In this document: positions 8,389 to 17,140 of the stretch, in pieces
Layout: every line of letters starts with the position of its first letter
How positions within the stretch are numbered: the first letter of the stretch is position 1
Source of the DNA: Bacteroidota bacterium
GTDB taxonomy: Bacteria > Bacteroidota > Bacteroidia > Bacteroidales > PUMT01
Assembly: GCA_003551495.1 (NCBI GenBank)
Contig: PUMT01000175.1
Span: 1 to 33,586 of the forward strand
Length of the DNA stretch: 33,586 bases
Reading direction: 5' to 3'
Program-made: the position numbers and the translations under genes
The notes under the pieces: generated by a model
The model's input: only the letters and a program-made list of their open reading frames with translations
What the model was told of the DNA's origin: nothing
The model's database searches: none

Positions 8389-9429
8389 CTAATTACTGCG
8401 GGCTCTCCTGAAAATAATATTAAACCATGCCCGGAAAAAGTATCTGAAATCGGTAATGACCGGATTCTTTTCATAACTGGCAAGGTATTTTGACTCGGAC
8501 TTCATTATATCTTCGAGTGACCCGGGTAAATCAGCATAATAGGGAGGCACAAGACCGGGCTTGTGCCTTATTCTCTTCTCCTGTAATTTTTTGTTGTAAA
8601 GGGAAAAATAATGGGCACTGAGAGGGCGAACGCCTACCAGCTTTAGTTCCCCCCTGAACCAGTTTATTATCATGGGAATTTCATCAATCCAAACCCGGCG
8701 CAAAAACCTCCCGATAGTAGTTATCCTGAAATCCTCCCGCATTTTGCCGTTTTTCTGAAGATTGTTCATTTTATAGACATAATCCTGCAAATATTCTGAA
8801 TAAGGGTGCATCGTACGCATTTTGTAAACCTTTATAATTTTACCACCCTTCCCAACCCGGTCAAGGGTAATTAAAGGTGCACAGGCTGATCCGGCCTCAG
8901 GCAGTGGCTGTGAATTCTTTCTGGCAACAAAATAGAATACTTTTTTGGTATAACCCTCATTCACAATCTCAAAACCGCAAACACAAAGGCGCCCCAGTAT
9001 TTCTGCCCTTGAGAGGACTTTGCCGCGTCCCCTGGTAAAAAAATTGTATATTTTTTTTGCCAGTACAATTTTAGGAGCAACCCTTTTTATAAGATAATCA
9101 AAAGAATAATAAATATAATTTACCGGCAGGGGCAATGAATTAAGGATACGTTTTTTTCTTATATCCTTTGTTTCAGCATAACCAATAAAGAATCCCCCAT
9201 GCAAGAGCCTTGAATTGGTTTTTGAAAAAAAACCGTTGATATCTTCAAAGTCATTTAACCTGTTCGGGTTGGAGATGTACTTCAGCGAGTTTTCGTCATG
9301 CATATCCAGATCAGCAGAGTCTGTTACGGAAATTACTGCCCGCCTGGATATGCTGCCGTTGATAAGTTGGCCGTCTATAAGCTCCCTGACCTTCTCCCCC
9401 GATTTTTGTTCAATAAGAATATCGCTCAT
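8389..9429 (-). CDS. Bacterial sugar transferase with methyltransferase-like N-terminus
   Basis: Of 346 residues, the C-terminal half (about 185-346) is a polyprenyl-phosphate sugar-1-phosphate transferase (WcaJ/PglC superfamily). It has RVGKGGKIIKVYKMRTM (191-207), the catalytic Asp249-Glu250 pair in WIDEIP, GVRPLS (266-271) and KPGL (290-293). These enzymes load the first sugar-phosphate onto undecaprenyl phosphate. The hydrophobic anchoring helix that normally precedes the RVG motif is missing. Residues about 50-172 instead look like the end of a SAM-dependent methyltransferase (LLHGGFFIGYAETK; LSRAEILGRLCVCGFEIV), with no SAM-binding GxGxG motif visible. It is divergent from the wza-wzc operon and probably starts that polysaccharide. 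Confidence 0.8.
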   Translation of the reverse strand: MSDILIEQKSGEKVRELIDGQLINGSISRRAVISVTDSADLDMHDENSLKYISNPNRLNDFEDINGFFSKTNSRLLHGGFFIGYAETKDIRKKRILNSLPLPVNYIYYSFDYLIKRVAPKIVLAKKIYNFFTRGRGKVLSRAEILGRLCVCGFEIVNEGYTKKVFYFVARKNSQPLPEAGSACAPLITLDRVGKGGKIIKVYKMRTMHPYSEYLQDYVYKMNNLQKNGKMREDFRITTIGRFLRRVWIDEIPMIINWFRGELKLVGVRPLSAHYFSLYNKKLQEKRIRHKPGLVPPYYADLPGSLEDIMKSESKYLASYEKNPVITDFRYFFRAWFNIIFRRARSN

Positions 9430-9469
9430 AGCAATTTAATATACGAATCCCGACCTGAAAAGTTACCGG

Positions 9470-9477
9470 CAAATATA
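9470..9477 (-). promoter_or_regulatory. -7 element for the sugar transferase
   Basis: Read on the minus strand it is TATATTTG, an exact TAnnTTTG match 40 bp before the ATG. The flanking 15 bases (9468-9482) are identical to those of the radical SAM promoter at 156-170. No TTG is seen at -33. Confidence 0.55.
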
Positions 9478-9588
9478 CATGAATTCCCCATGATTCTGAA
9501 GATTCACAAAAAGACATGAATAAATGTGGGGAATTGACCTTCGGTCGATTTCAAATATACGTATGAATTATTTTCAGCTAATCCACAC

Positions 9589-9605
9589 AATAATCATGGA
9601 TTATT
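9589..9605. repeat. Palindrome in the wza upstream region
   Basis: AATAATC (9589-9595) and GATTATT (9599-9605) are perfect inverted 7-mers around ATG. They lie about 140 bp upstream of the wza -7 element, in the middle of the divergent gap. This is a possible operator; there is no further support. Confidence 0.35.
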
Positions 9606-9685
9606 ATCCGGATCATTCATCAGTTTATGGAACCTTTTTCCGGCACTATCACTGTCTTATTCTTCAAACAATTAAATAATAAATC

Positions 9686-9707
9686 CTTTTTAAAACTTAT
9701 TAAAAAG
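9686..9707. repeat. Inverted repeat upstream of the wza promoter
   Basis: CTTTTTAA (9686-9693) and TTAAAAAG (9700-9707) are perfect inverted 8-mers with a 6-bp centre, about 40 bp upstream of the -7 element at 9745-9752. The position suits an activator or repressor site, but the sequence is AT-rich and chance is possible. Confidence 0.35.
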
Positions 9708-9744
9708 TGATCCGTATAATAGAATTAATTTGAGATAAATATTA

Positions 9745-9752
9745 TATGTTTG
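9745..9752 (+). promoter_or_regulatory. -7 element for the wza operon
   Basis: TATGTTTG matches TAnnTTTG exactly and lies 30 bp before the wza-like start. No TTG is seen at the right distance (the nearest, 9730-9732, is only 12 bp away). An activator-dependent promoter would fit. Confidence 0.5.
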
Positions 9753-9782
9753 CAGGTTAACACATCATAAGATTCCGCAATA

Positions 9783-10538
9783 ATGCAAAAAATACCTATA
9801 TGCTTGTTGTTCCTGGTAATTATCGGGCAGTCCTGTATACACAACAGGCAACTTCAATACATGCAGGACATTGATGAGATACCGGAGTACTTCCCTCTAA
9901 AACATCATTATACTATTCGCCAGGGTGATCTGCTGTATATCAGGGTTCTTACACTTGATATGGCATTTCATGAAATGTTCGAACCCGATACACGTTACAG
10001 GGAAAGAATAATGACCAATGAGGCAGGACTGTATATTGAAGGATACAGTGTGGATGAAAAGGGGTATATTTCTCTTCCGGTACTTGAAAGGATACATGTT
10101 GCGGGTAATACTGTTGAAGAAGCCAAGGCTGTTATCCAGAAGAAGGTTGACGAGCTCTTCAAGGATGCCAGGGTTGAGGTAAAGCTGCTGAACTTCAGGG
10201 TTACCGTTATGGGTGAAGTTGCAAGACCCGGTGTTTACAACAATTACCTGAACTATATGACCCTGTTTGATGCATTGGCAAAAGCCGGCAATATAACGGA
10301 ATACGGCAACCGGAGGAATGTCCTGGTTATGCGAAAGGGTGAAAACAGCACTACAACAATGAAAGTAGACCTCACTGCTGCAGGGGTTTTACATTCTGAC
10401 GCCTATTACCTTCAGCCAAACGATGTGATAATAGTTGAGCCTAATACCAGCAGGGCATTCAATCTGAATATACCGACCATTAGTCTGGCCTTTTCTGCTG
10501 TCAGCACATTTTTGTTATTACTCAATTTCTTCAAATAA
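9783..10538 (+). CDS. Polysaccharide export outer-membrane protein, Wza-like
   Basis: This 251-residue protein is the outer-membrane exit channel component for a capsule or exopolysaccharide. It begins with a lipoprotein-like signal (hydrophobic 6-15, then SC with Cys18 as the likely lipidated residue, although position -3 is Gly). It then has the poly-export domain (about 40-130, YTIRQGDLLYIRV) and an SLBB domain (about 145-225, VTVMGEVARPGVY). A C-terminal hydrophobic helix follows (about 230-249), as in many Bacteroidota members. It lies 7 bp before the Wzc-like gene, the normal pairing. Confidence 0.9.
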   Translation: MQKIPICLLFLVIIGQSCIHNRQLQYMQDIDEIPEYFPLKHHYTIRQGDLLYIRVLTLDMAFHEMFEPDTRYRERIMTNEAGLYIEGYSVDEKGYISLPVLERIHVAGNTVEEAKAVIQKKVDELFKDARVEVKLLNFRVTVMGEVARPGVYNNYLNYMTLFDALAKAGNITEYGNRRNVLVMRKGENSTTTMKVDLTAAGVLHSDAYYLQPNDVIIVEPNTSRAFNLNIPTISLAFSAVSTFLLLLNFFK

Positions 10539-10545
10539 CCCTTGT

Positions 10546-12921
10546 ATGGATAAACAGAAGGAAAATTTTTTTCAGGAAGAAACGATCGACATCAAGAAAT
10601 ACCTTTTCAGGGGATTGAGAAACTGGTACTGGTTTGTGATTTGTATTTTGCTGGCCTATGCCGTTGCCTATTACATAAACAGGTTTTCTGAACCTGTTTA
10701 TAATGTGGGGGGAGCGACTGTAATGGTTCGTCATGAACGTATGCGTCCATCAGGACTTGAAGGATTCATCGAAAGCTTTGAGCTTGTTCAATCCCGTACC
10801 ACCACTCAAAACCAGATGGAGGTGCTCAGGTCATTCACGCTTAGCAGACGCGCCATGGAGGAACTCGATTTTGGGGTAACCTATGTTGCAGTAGGCAGGT
10901 TCAGGAATTCTGAAATGTACCGTAATTCAGATATAAGGGTTCATCCTGATACTTCCAGGTATCAGCGAAAAGGTTATCCCGTATATGTTACTATACTCTC
11001 TGAACATGAGTACAGGCTGGAGATTGATGACGATATTGGTGTAGACAGAATAATGAGATTCGGGGAACAGTTTGAACACGAAATGTTCAGTTTCAGTATT
11101 ACCCTTGAAAATAATGATTACAGGCATGAAAGGTATTATTTCACCATAAACGATCTGAATTCTCTTGCTAACCGCTACAGGAGAAGGCTGGATATTGAAG
11201 TTAACGACCCCACAACAGGTTCAGTACTGTTTCTTTCTTCAACAGGGAAAGTCCCCGCACAGGAAGCCGATTATCTGAATAAGCTGATGGAACTCTTCAT
11301 AAGGATGGATCTTGAGGAGAAAAACCAAACAGCAATCAACACTATGGAATTCATTGATGTCCAGCTGGTAGATATAACAGACTCACTTAATAATGTGGAA
11401 AGTGAGCTTGAAAGGTTCAGACTGGACAACAGGATCATGAATCTGGGACATGAGGGACAGATGGTTTTCAATAAGCTTGAAAGCTTTCACAGTGAAAAGG
11501 TATCCCTCAATGTAAAGGAAAAATACTACGACTACCTGTTAAGTTATCTTTCAGACAAAACAGCTTACAACGACCTTATAGCACCATCGGCAATAGGTAT
11601 TGGAGATCCGCTTTTGAACTCCCTGATTGATCAGCTGAATGAGCTTTACAGGGAACGCAGCCTTTTGGGATTCAACGTTCAGGAGAACAATCCTCGACTG
11701 ATCCAGGTTGAGAAAATTATTGTAGAGGTTACCAATGCATTGAAGGAAAATGTTAAATCAATGGTTGCAGCCAACAATATTGCAATAGCAGATGTAGAGG
11801 AACGTATAGAAGAAGTTGAAAGGGAGATCATGCAACTGCCGCTCAGGGAGAGGCAGATGCTGGGAATGGAAAGACGTTTCAACCTTAACAATGAACTTTA
11901 TACTTACCTGATGGAAAAAAGAGCTGAAGCAAGTATTGCAAAAGCTGCCAATATCTCAGACAACAGGATACTTGATTCTGCGCGCCCGGAACACGCCACA
12001 ATGGTCAGCCCAAAACGTTCCAGAAATTTTTTTCTTGCATTCTTCGTTGGTTTTGGCTTACCGGTTTTGCTGATAATACTCAGGGATTTCTTCAATACGA
12101 AAATTGTTGATCAGACTGAAATTGAAAGCAAGACCAATGTGCCGGTAACAGGTACTATAGGTCACAACCGCTTCCCTACCGAAATACCTGTACATGACAA
12201 TCCTAAATCAGGAATATCTGAATCTTTCAGGGCACTGAGGACTAACCTGCAGTATATGCTGAAAAAAGAGGAAAAGCATATTATTTCAATAACTTCTACC
12301 GTAAAAGGCGAAGGGAAAACATTTTGTGCTGTCAACCTTGCTTCGGTAATAGCTGTATCAGAGAAAAAAACATTACTTGTAGGCCTTGACCTGAGAAAGC
12401 CAAGGATAAACTCCATTTTCGGACTGGGCAAAACACCCGGTCTGAGCACATATCTTATCGGCAATAACGGCCTGAATGACATTATCAGAAAAACTGACAA
12501 CGAGTATCTTGATGTTGTCACATCAGGACCTGTACCTCCCAATCCTGCTGAATTGCTGCAGAATGAAAAAATGAAGGAATTTATTTCAATTATTAAGGAA
12601 AAATATGATTATATAATATTTGATACACCCCCTGTTGCATTCGTATCGGATGCAATGATAGCAAATGAATACTGCAACCTGACACTATTTGTTGTCCGTC
12701 AGAATTTTTCACGCAAACAGGTTATTGAACTGATAAACGACCTCTATAATAAAAAGGACTTTGGCAATATCGGCATTCTTATAAATGATGTGAAAGCTTC
12801 CGGGTATTACGGATACGGATATGGATACGGATACAATCAATATTTAACCGAAGGTTATTACGGTGAAGATGACCTCCGGCAAGGAATGAAAGAGAAAGTA
12901 AAAAGAATTTTCAATCTTTAG
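10546..12921 (+). CDS. Wzc-like chain-length regulator and tyrosine autokinase
   Basis: This 791-residue inner-membrane co-polymerase controls polymer length and export and phosphorylates itself on tyrosine. The N-terminal membrane helix is about 28-44. A large periplasmic part with coiled coils (about 260-460) follows, then a second helix near 490-510. The cytoplasmic BY-kinase domain comes last: Walker A GEGKT (588-592), Walker A' VGLDLRKP (612-619; the first Asp of the usual DxD is Gly, Asp615 is kept) and Walker B IIFDTPP with Asp693. The tail has nine tyrosines between 754 and 772. It is 4 bp upstream of the NusG-like gene. Confidence 0.92.
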   Translation: MDKQKENFFQEETIDIKKYLFRGLRNWYWFVICILLAYAVAYYINRFSEPVYNVGGATVMVRHERMRPSGLEGFIESFELVQSRTTTQNQMEVLRSFTLSRRAMEELDFGVTYVAVGRFRNSEMYRNSDIRVHPDTSRYQRKGYPVYVTILSEHEYRLEIDDDIGVDRIMRFGEQFEHEMFSFSITLENNDYRHERYYFTINDLNSLANRYRRRLDIEVNDPTTGSVLFLSSTGKVPAQEADYLNKLMELFIRMDLEEKNQTAINTMEFIDVQLVDITDSLNNVESELERFRLDNRIMNLGHEGQMVFNKLESFHSEKVSLNVKEKYYDYLLSYLSDKTAYNDLIAPSAIGIGDPLLNSLIDQLNELYRERSLLGFNVQENNPRLIQVEKIIVEVTNALKENVKSMVAANNIAIADVEERIEEVEREIMQLPLRERQMLGMERRFNLNNELYTYLMEKRAEASIAKAANISDNRILDSARPEHATMVSPKRSRNFFLAFFVGFGLPVLLIILRDFFNTKIVDQTEIESKTNVPVTGTIGHNRFPTEIPVHDNPKSGISESFRALRTNLQYMLKKEEKHIISITSTVKGEGKTFCAVNLASVIAVSEKKTLLVGLDLRKPRINSIFGLGKTPGLSTYLIGNNGLNDIIRKTDNEYLDVVTSGPVPPNPAELLQNEKMKEFISIIKEKYDYIIFDTPPVAFVSDAMIANEYCNLTLFVVRQNFSRKQVIELINDLYNKKDFGNIGILINDVKASGYYGYGYGYGYNQYLTEGYYGEDDLRQGMKEKVKRIFNL
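12811..12834 (+). repeat. Hexamer repeat in the tyrosine tail of wzc
   Basis: Four tandem copies of GGATAY encode (Gly-Tyr)4, residues 756-763. Slippage by whole units would add or remove tyrosines without a frameshift. Confidence 0.7.
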
Positions 12922-12925
12922 TATC

Positions 12926-13438
12926 ATGCCCCTGACCAACAAAAGTCCACTCTGGTTTGCTGTGTCAACAAGATCCCGTTTTGAAAAAAAAGTACTGAAA
13001 GCACTGGAGGAAAAGGGTATTGACGCCTGGCTGCCACTGCAAAAAAAAATGAAACAGTGGAGTGACCGCCGGAAGATTGTAGAGGAGCCTCTGTTGCGGT
13101 GTTATATTTTTGTAAGGATAACCGCTGATGAATATTTAAATGTGTTGAACACAAAAGGTGTTGTAAGATTCATTACTTTTTCAGGAAAAGCTGTTCCGAT
13201 ACCGGAAGAGCAGATCAGCACCCTGAAAAAGCTGGTTGCAACAAAAGTCGAAATGGATGTGACACAGGAGAAACTGGAGGTGGGTGATAAAGTAAGGGTG
13301 GCAACAGGTCCGCTGTTCGGATTAACCGGACACCTGGTAGATTACCGGGGCAGGCAAAAAGTAATGATGCAAATTGAGCAAACAGGACATACTTTGCTTA
13401 TTACCATCCCCAGAAGCTTTCTCGAGCCTGTAGAATAA
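12926..13438 (+). CDS. NusG-like transcription elongation factor, UpxY/RfaH family
   Basis: This 170-residue NusG paralogue has an N-terminal NGN domain (LWFAVSTRSRFEKKVLKALEEKG, then EEPLLRCYIFVRI) that binds RNA polymerase. A C-terminal KOW domain follows (about 110-168, VGDKVRVATGPLFGLTGHLV). In Bacteroides the related UpxY proteins stop premature termination in their own capsule operon. Here the gene is third, 4 bp after the wzc-like gene, and no UpxZ inhibitor follows. Its target is probably this operon or a distant polysaccharide cluster. The family call is firm; the target is inferred. Confidence 0.88.
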   Translation: MPLTNKSPLWFAVSTRSRFEKKVLKALEEKGIDAWLPLQKKMKQWSDRRKIVEEPLLRCYIFVRITADEYLNVLNTKGVVRFITFSGKAVPIPEEQISTLKKLVATKVEMDVTQEKLEVGDKVRVATGPLFGLTGHLVDYRGRQKVMMQIEQTGHTLLITIPRSFLEPVE

Positions 13439-13500
13439 AGCTGAACAGTCAGGCGGTGAGTTTAGATTTTTTAAAGCCCTATGTAAAAAACCGGATTTTA

Positions 13501-15183
13501 ATGAAAAAATACCTTATCACTTTGTCTGTATTTTTTTCCCTGGTTGGAGGTTCTTTCTGCCAATCAGTGCCTGAACATATTTCAAACAGACCCCTTTACG
13601 ATTTTCTTGACGAGCTGGCCAATGAACATATCATAAGTCTTTCTTCAGCAGTAAAGCCTTATTCCCGCTCATTTATAGCAAAAAAACTTACAGAGGCCTA
13701 TGAAAACAAAGCCACTCTTTCTCCCCGTCAACTCCATCAAATTGAGGTGTACCTGAATGATTTTGCTCCTGAACTGAGGGAAAAGGTTAAAAGCAGACTG
13801 GCTATTGTTGAAAGGGATTCAACTTTTATATGGAGTCTTTTACCCCCTGTTATGAATTACAGTGATTCACTTTTCAGATTCAGTCTGAAACCAGTTTACG
13901 GTATTCAATATTACAAAAATGAAAACGGAAGTATCAGGCACACCTGGGGAGGACTTGCTGCACATTCATACGTGGGGGATAACTGGGCAGTCTGGGCAAG
14001 TCTGCGTGATAATCAGCAAAAGGGAGGAAGGCTTGCAAGGCCTGCATACCTTGTGCAGTCACAGGGCGGGGCTTACAAGGGCATTACCGGAGGGGGCAAA
14101 GGAGGGGAATTCAGCGAAATGAGAGCAGGTATATCGTGGTCATGGTCATGGGGAAGCCTTAGTTTTGAGAAGGATCATGTAGTTATAGGCGACAATTACA
14201 ATGGTGCAAACATTCTTTCCGGACGAACTCCTTCATATCCTATGGTAAAACTTCATATGAACCCGGCTCCCTGGTTAAACTTCAATTATCACCACGGCTG
14301 GCTGGTGTCGAAAGAAATTGACAGTCTGAGGACATATACTCCTTACGAAGGTGCCCCCGAACGGAAAATTTACCTTCCCAAATATATTTCGGTAAATATG
14401 TTCACTTTCACCCCAGTTGAACGGCTGGACATCTCTATCGGGAATTCTATTATTTACAGCGATATGGATGTATATCCCGGCTATCTTATCCCTTTTGCAT
14501 TTTTCAAATCCATAGTCCACACACAAAGCCAGAACACAGGACACAACCATAACTCGGCAATGTTTGTCAATGTGAGCAGCCGTAACATCAGGCATCTGCA
14601 TTTGTACGGAACATGGTTCGTTGACGAGTTTTCCGTAACCCGTATAGGCGACAGTGAAAGAACCAATTTTACCAGCACCAAGGCAGGGTTCCGCCTTAGC
14701 AACTGGCCACTGAAAGATATTTCAATTACAGGTGAATATACATTTACATACCCGAAAACATTTCAGCACCGGACTCCATCAACAACGTTTGAAACTAACC
14801 GTTTCAATCTCGGACATTACCTGAAAGACAACTCCCGTGAGCTTTATATGTCAATCGAAGCAAAGCCCCTGAAGGGCATGAACCTGTTTGTTTCATACCT
14901 TCATGCCGAAAAAGGGAATTTAAGGCCATATATTTATGGTGTGGGGCCAATGGACCGCGACCCATTCATGGATGATGTGGTATGGAGAAATAAAACAGTT
15001 TCTATTGGTGGCAGCTACTTATTTTATAACAATATAAGCCTGTTTGCCGAATTCCATCAAAAAGATATCAGGGGTTACGATGTTGACGGAGTTACCGCAC
15101 AGGAATACCTTGATATGTTCACCCCTGAAATATTCCACGGATGGAACAATACTTTCACATTTGGTTTGCAAATGGGTTTTTGA
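13501..15183 (+). CDS. Capsule assembly protein, Wzi family (outer-membrane barrel)
   Basis: This 560-residue protein has a signal peptide (MKKYLITLSVFFSLVGGSFC, cleavage near 20-22; no proper lipobox). Its body is rich in alternating aromatic and polar residues with Gly turns, and it ends in FTFGLQMGF, a typical barrel-terminal Phe. It fits the Caps_assemb_Wzi family, which anchors or organises capsule at the outer surface. The ATG at 13501 is chosen because the signal peptide starts there; an upstream in-frame GTG (13456) would put 15 polar residues before it. It is the last gene of the wza-wzc-nusG-wzi module. Confidence 0.85.
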   Translation: MKKYLITLSVFFSLVGGSFCQSVPEHISNRPLYDFLDELANEHIISLSSAVKPYSRSFIAKKLTEAYENKATLSPRQLHQIEVYLNDFAPELREKVKSRLAIVERDSTFIWSLLPPVMNYSDSLFRFSLKPVYGIQYYKNENGSIRHTWGGLAAHSYVGDNWAVWASLRDNQQKGGRLARPAYLVQSQGGAYKGITGGGKGGEFSEMRAGISWSWSWGSLSFEKDHVVIGDNYNGANILSGRTPSYPMVKLHMNPAPWLNFNYHHGWLVSKEIDSLRTYTPYEGAPERKIYLPKYISVNMFTFTPVERLDISIGNSIIYSDMDVYPGYLIPFAFFKSIVHTQSQNTGHNHNSAMFVNVSSRNIRHLHLYGTWFVDEFSVTRIGDSERTNFTSTKAGFRLSNWPLKDISITGEYTFTYPKTFQHRTPSTTFETNRFNLGHYLKDNSRELYMSIEAKPLKGMNLFVSYLHAEKGNLRPYIYGVGPMDRDPFMDDVVWRNKTVSIGGSYLFYNNISLFAEFHQKDIRGYDVDGVTAQEYLDMFTPEIFHGWNNTFTFGLQMGF

Positions 15184-15215
15184 AAAAAAATATTTTTGCT
15201 AAAAAATAAAGGAAA

Positions 15216-16034
15216 ATGTTTACAACTGAAGTACTGTTAGCTTTATTGATAACATTGCTGGCCGGACTTGCCACCGGAATAGGCAGTGCCCTTGCATTTT
15301 TCACCAAAACAACCAATACCAGATTTCTTGCAATTGCTCTCGGGTTCTCAGCAGGAGTTATGATATACATTTCCATGGTCGAAATATTTTTCACTGCCCA
15401 GGAAAAACTTGTTGATGAGCTGGGTAAAGGACGGGGAAACTGGGTGAATGTAATGGCATTCTTTGGAGGAATTGTTTTTATCGGACTGATTGACAGGCTT
15501 GTGCCATCATCTGAAAATCCTCATGAAGTAAAAAAGGTAGAGGACCTTGACGAGGAAAAAAATTTGGAACTAAAAAAGAAAATAAAGCTGAAGCGGCTTG
15601 GAATGTTTACAGCGCTCGCCATAGCCATTCACAATTTTCCTGAGGGGATGGCCACCTTTTTTGCAGCTCTTTCTGATCTTTCAATAGGGATACCGATAGC
15701 AATAGCCATTGCTATTCATAATATTCCTGAAGGTATTGCTATTTCTGTCCCCATTTACTATTCAACAGGAAGCAGGCGCAAAGCCTTTATCTATTCATTC
15801 CTTTCAGGGCTTGCTGAACCTCTCGGAGCAATTATAGGTTTTCTTGTCCTGGGACCATTTATGAACGATGTTGTTTTTGGGATAACATTTGCTTCCATTG
15901 CAGGCATCATGATTTTTATTTCATTTGATGAACTGCTGCCTGCAGCAAGGGAATATGGTGAACACCATCTTTCTGTTTACGGTCTTGTGGGAGGAATGGC
16001 GGTAATGGCTTTGTCTCTCCTGCTGCTTATCTGA
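15216..16034 (+). CDS. zupT: ZIP-family divalent metal transporter, ZupT-like
   Basis: This 272-residue inner-membrane protein has about eight helices and the two ZIP metal-site motifs HNFPEG (139-144) and HNIPEG (168-173). A charged cytoplasmic loop (about 98-128) lies between helices 3 and 4. ZupT proteins import zinc and other divalent metals. A purine-rich AAGGAAA lies just before the ATG, one of the few Shine-Dalgarno-like sites in the window. It follows the wzi-like gene by 32 bp and could be read through from it, although the functions are unrelated. Confidence 0.9.
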   Translation: MFTTEVLLALLITLLAGLATGIGSALAFFTKTTNTRFLAIALGFSAGVMIYISMVEIFFTAQEKLVDELGKGRGNWVNVMAFFGGIVFIGLIDRLVPSSENPHEVKKVEDLDEEKNLELKKKIKLKRLGMFTALAIAIHNFPEGMATFFAALSDLSIGIPIAIAIAIHNIPEGIAISVPIYYSTGSRRKAFIYSFLSGLAEPLGAIIGFLVLGPFMNDVVFGITFASIAGIMIFISFDELLPAAREYGEHHLSVYGLVGGMAVMALSLLLLI

Positions 16035-16101
16035 TAGGGAAGCCTGGCTTTTTTTAAAAAATGCCAAAGGATTGAATATTGCAGAAAAAGCCCGTATTTG
16101 C

Positions 16102-17124
16102 TTATTCTATTTTCCGGGCAAACTTTTCAAGAAATATCCTGCCGGTCCATTCAACGGTCTCATTTATGGGAGTAAATTTATATGAAAGTGTTTGCTCAAT
16201 TTTTTCACTGGAATAATAAGTTTTGCTTCTCCCGGCTCTTGCCATCTCTTTTGTAAGCACAGGTTTTGAAAAAAACAGTTTGCTTTTTAGCCAGGCCAGT
16301 CTCCAGCCAACTTCAAGCATTCTTTCAGAAGCAGGTACTTTAGGGCCTTGTAAACCAAGGGAGCCGGCTATCATATCAAACAGCTGCTTGTATGACAGGT
16401 TTTCAGAATTCAGAATAAACCTTTCACCCTTAACCGGACAATCCATGAGCCGGATCATACATCTGCAAACATCACGTACATCCACAAACCCGGTAACCCC
16501 GGTTGTGTAATATTTCATGCCACGGTATATCCTGTAAAAAAAGGACGGGCTGCCCCTTTTCCAGCTACCAGGCCCGAGAATAACCGAAGGATTTACTATT
16601 ACTGCATTGAGACCCTCATTAATCCCTTTCCATACCTCCATTTCCGAATGAAATTTACTCACAGAATAGGCACTTTTCCTTCCGTTGTTCTTCCAAATAT
16701 CAGTCTCCCCTGTCATTTTACCTTCAGCAGCTTTTCCCATCGCAGCAACAGAACTGACATGGCAAAATTTTTCAACTCCTGTTTTAAGGGCCCCGTAAAC
16801 CAGGTTTGAAGTTCCTTCAATATTGTTTTCGATCATCCTGCGGCGATCGGACGGATCAAACGAAACAGATGATGCAGCATGGTAAACCTTTGTGACTCCA
16901 TCAAGTGCATCCTCAACTGAAACAGGATCCAGCATATCACCTTCAACCCACCTTAAGCGGCTGAAAAGTTCATCGGGATCATCTCTGTAAAAGCTGAAAA
17001 CCTCCCTGACCCCTTCAAGATTTGATGTACTCCTTCTTAATGCCTTAACTTCTGAATTTTCAGAGGCCAGAGTGTAAAGAAGGTGAGAGCCGAGAAAACC
17101 GGTGCCACCTGTTACCAGTATCAT
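16102..17124 (-). CDS. NAD(P)-dependent epimerase/dehydratase (extended SDR)
   Basis: This 340-residue protein has the Rossmann motif GGTGFLG (6-12), the active-site Tyr153 and Lys157 in YSVSK, and Ser124/Ser125 (HVSSVA) as the catalytic serine. The layout is close to dihydroflavonol-reductase or 3-beta-hydroxysteroid-dehydrogenase-like SDRs rather than to nucleotide-sugar epimerases. The substrate is unknown. It is convergent with the zupT-like gene and divergent from ribE. A -7 element lies 16 bp before the start. Confidence 0.85.
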   Translation of the reverse strand: MILVTGGTGFLGSHLLYTLASENSEVKALRRSTSNLEGVREVFSFYRDDPDELFSRLRWVEGDMLDPVSVEDALDGVTKVYHAASSVSFDPSDRRRMIENNIEGTSNLVYGALKTGVEKFCHVSSVAAMGKAAEGKMTGETDIWKNNGRKSAYSVSKFHSEMEVWKGINEGLNAVIVNPSVILGPGSWKRGSPSFFYRIYRGMKYYTTGVTGFVDVRDVCRCMIRLMDCPVKGERFILNSENLSYKQLFDMIAGSLGLQGPKVPASERMLEVGWRLAWLKSKLFFSKPVLTKEMARAGRSKTYYSSEKIEQTLSYKFTPINETVEWTGRIFLEKFARKIE

Positions 17125-17140
17125 AAAATATGCTTTTTCT

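Larger units (their letters stand above)
9430..9782. other. Divergent regulatory region of the polysaccharide module
   Basis: This 353-bp non-coding gap lies between the sugar transferase gene (minus) and the wza-like gene (plus). It holds a -7 element for each side. It also has three inverted repeats: AATTCCCCA with TGGGGAATT (about 9482-9490 and 9527-9535), AATAATC/GATTATT at 9589-9605, and CTTTTTAA/TTAAAAAG at 9686-9707. No gene is seen in it. Confidence 0.6.

Noticed and set aside
16035-16101. Possible bidirectional terminator between the zupT-like gene and the SDR gene
   Set aside because: GGC-T7-A6-T-GCC is nearly palindromic, but it has a mismatch, mostly A-T pairs and no defined loop, so it is too weak to call.
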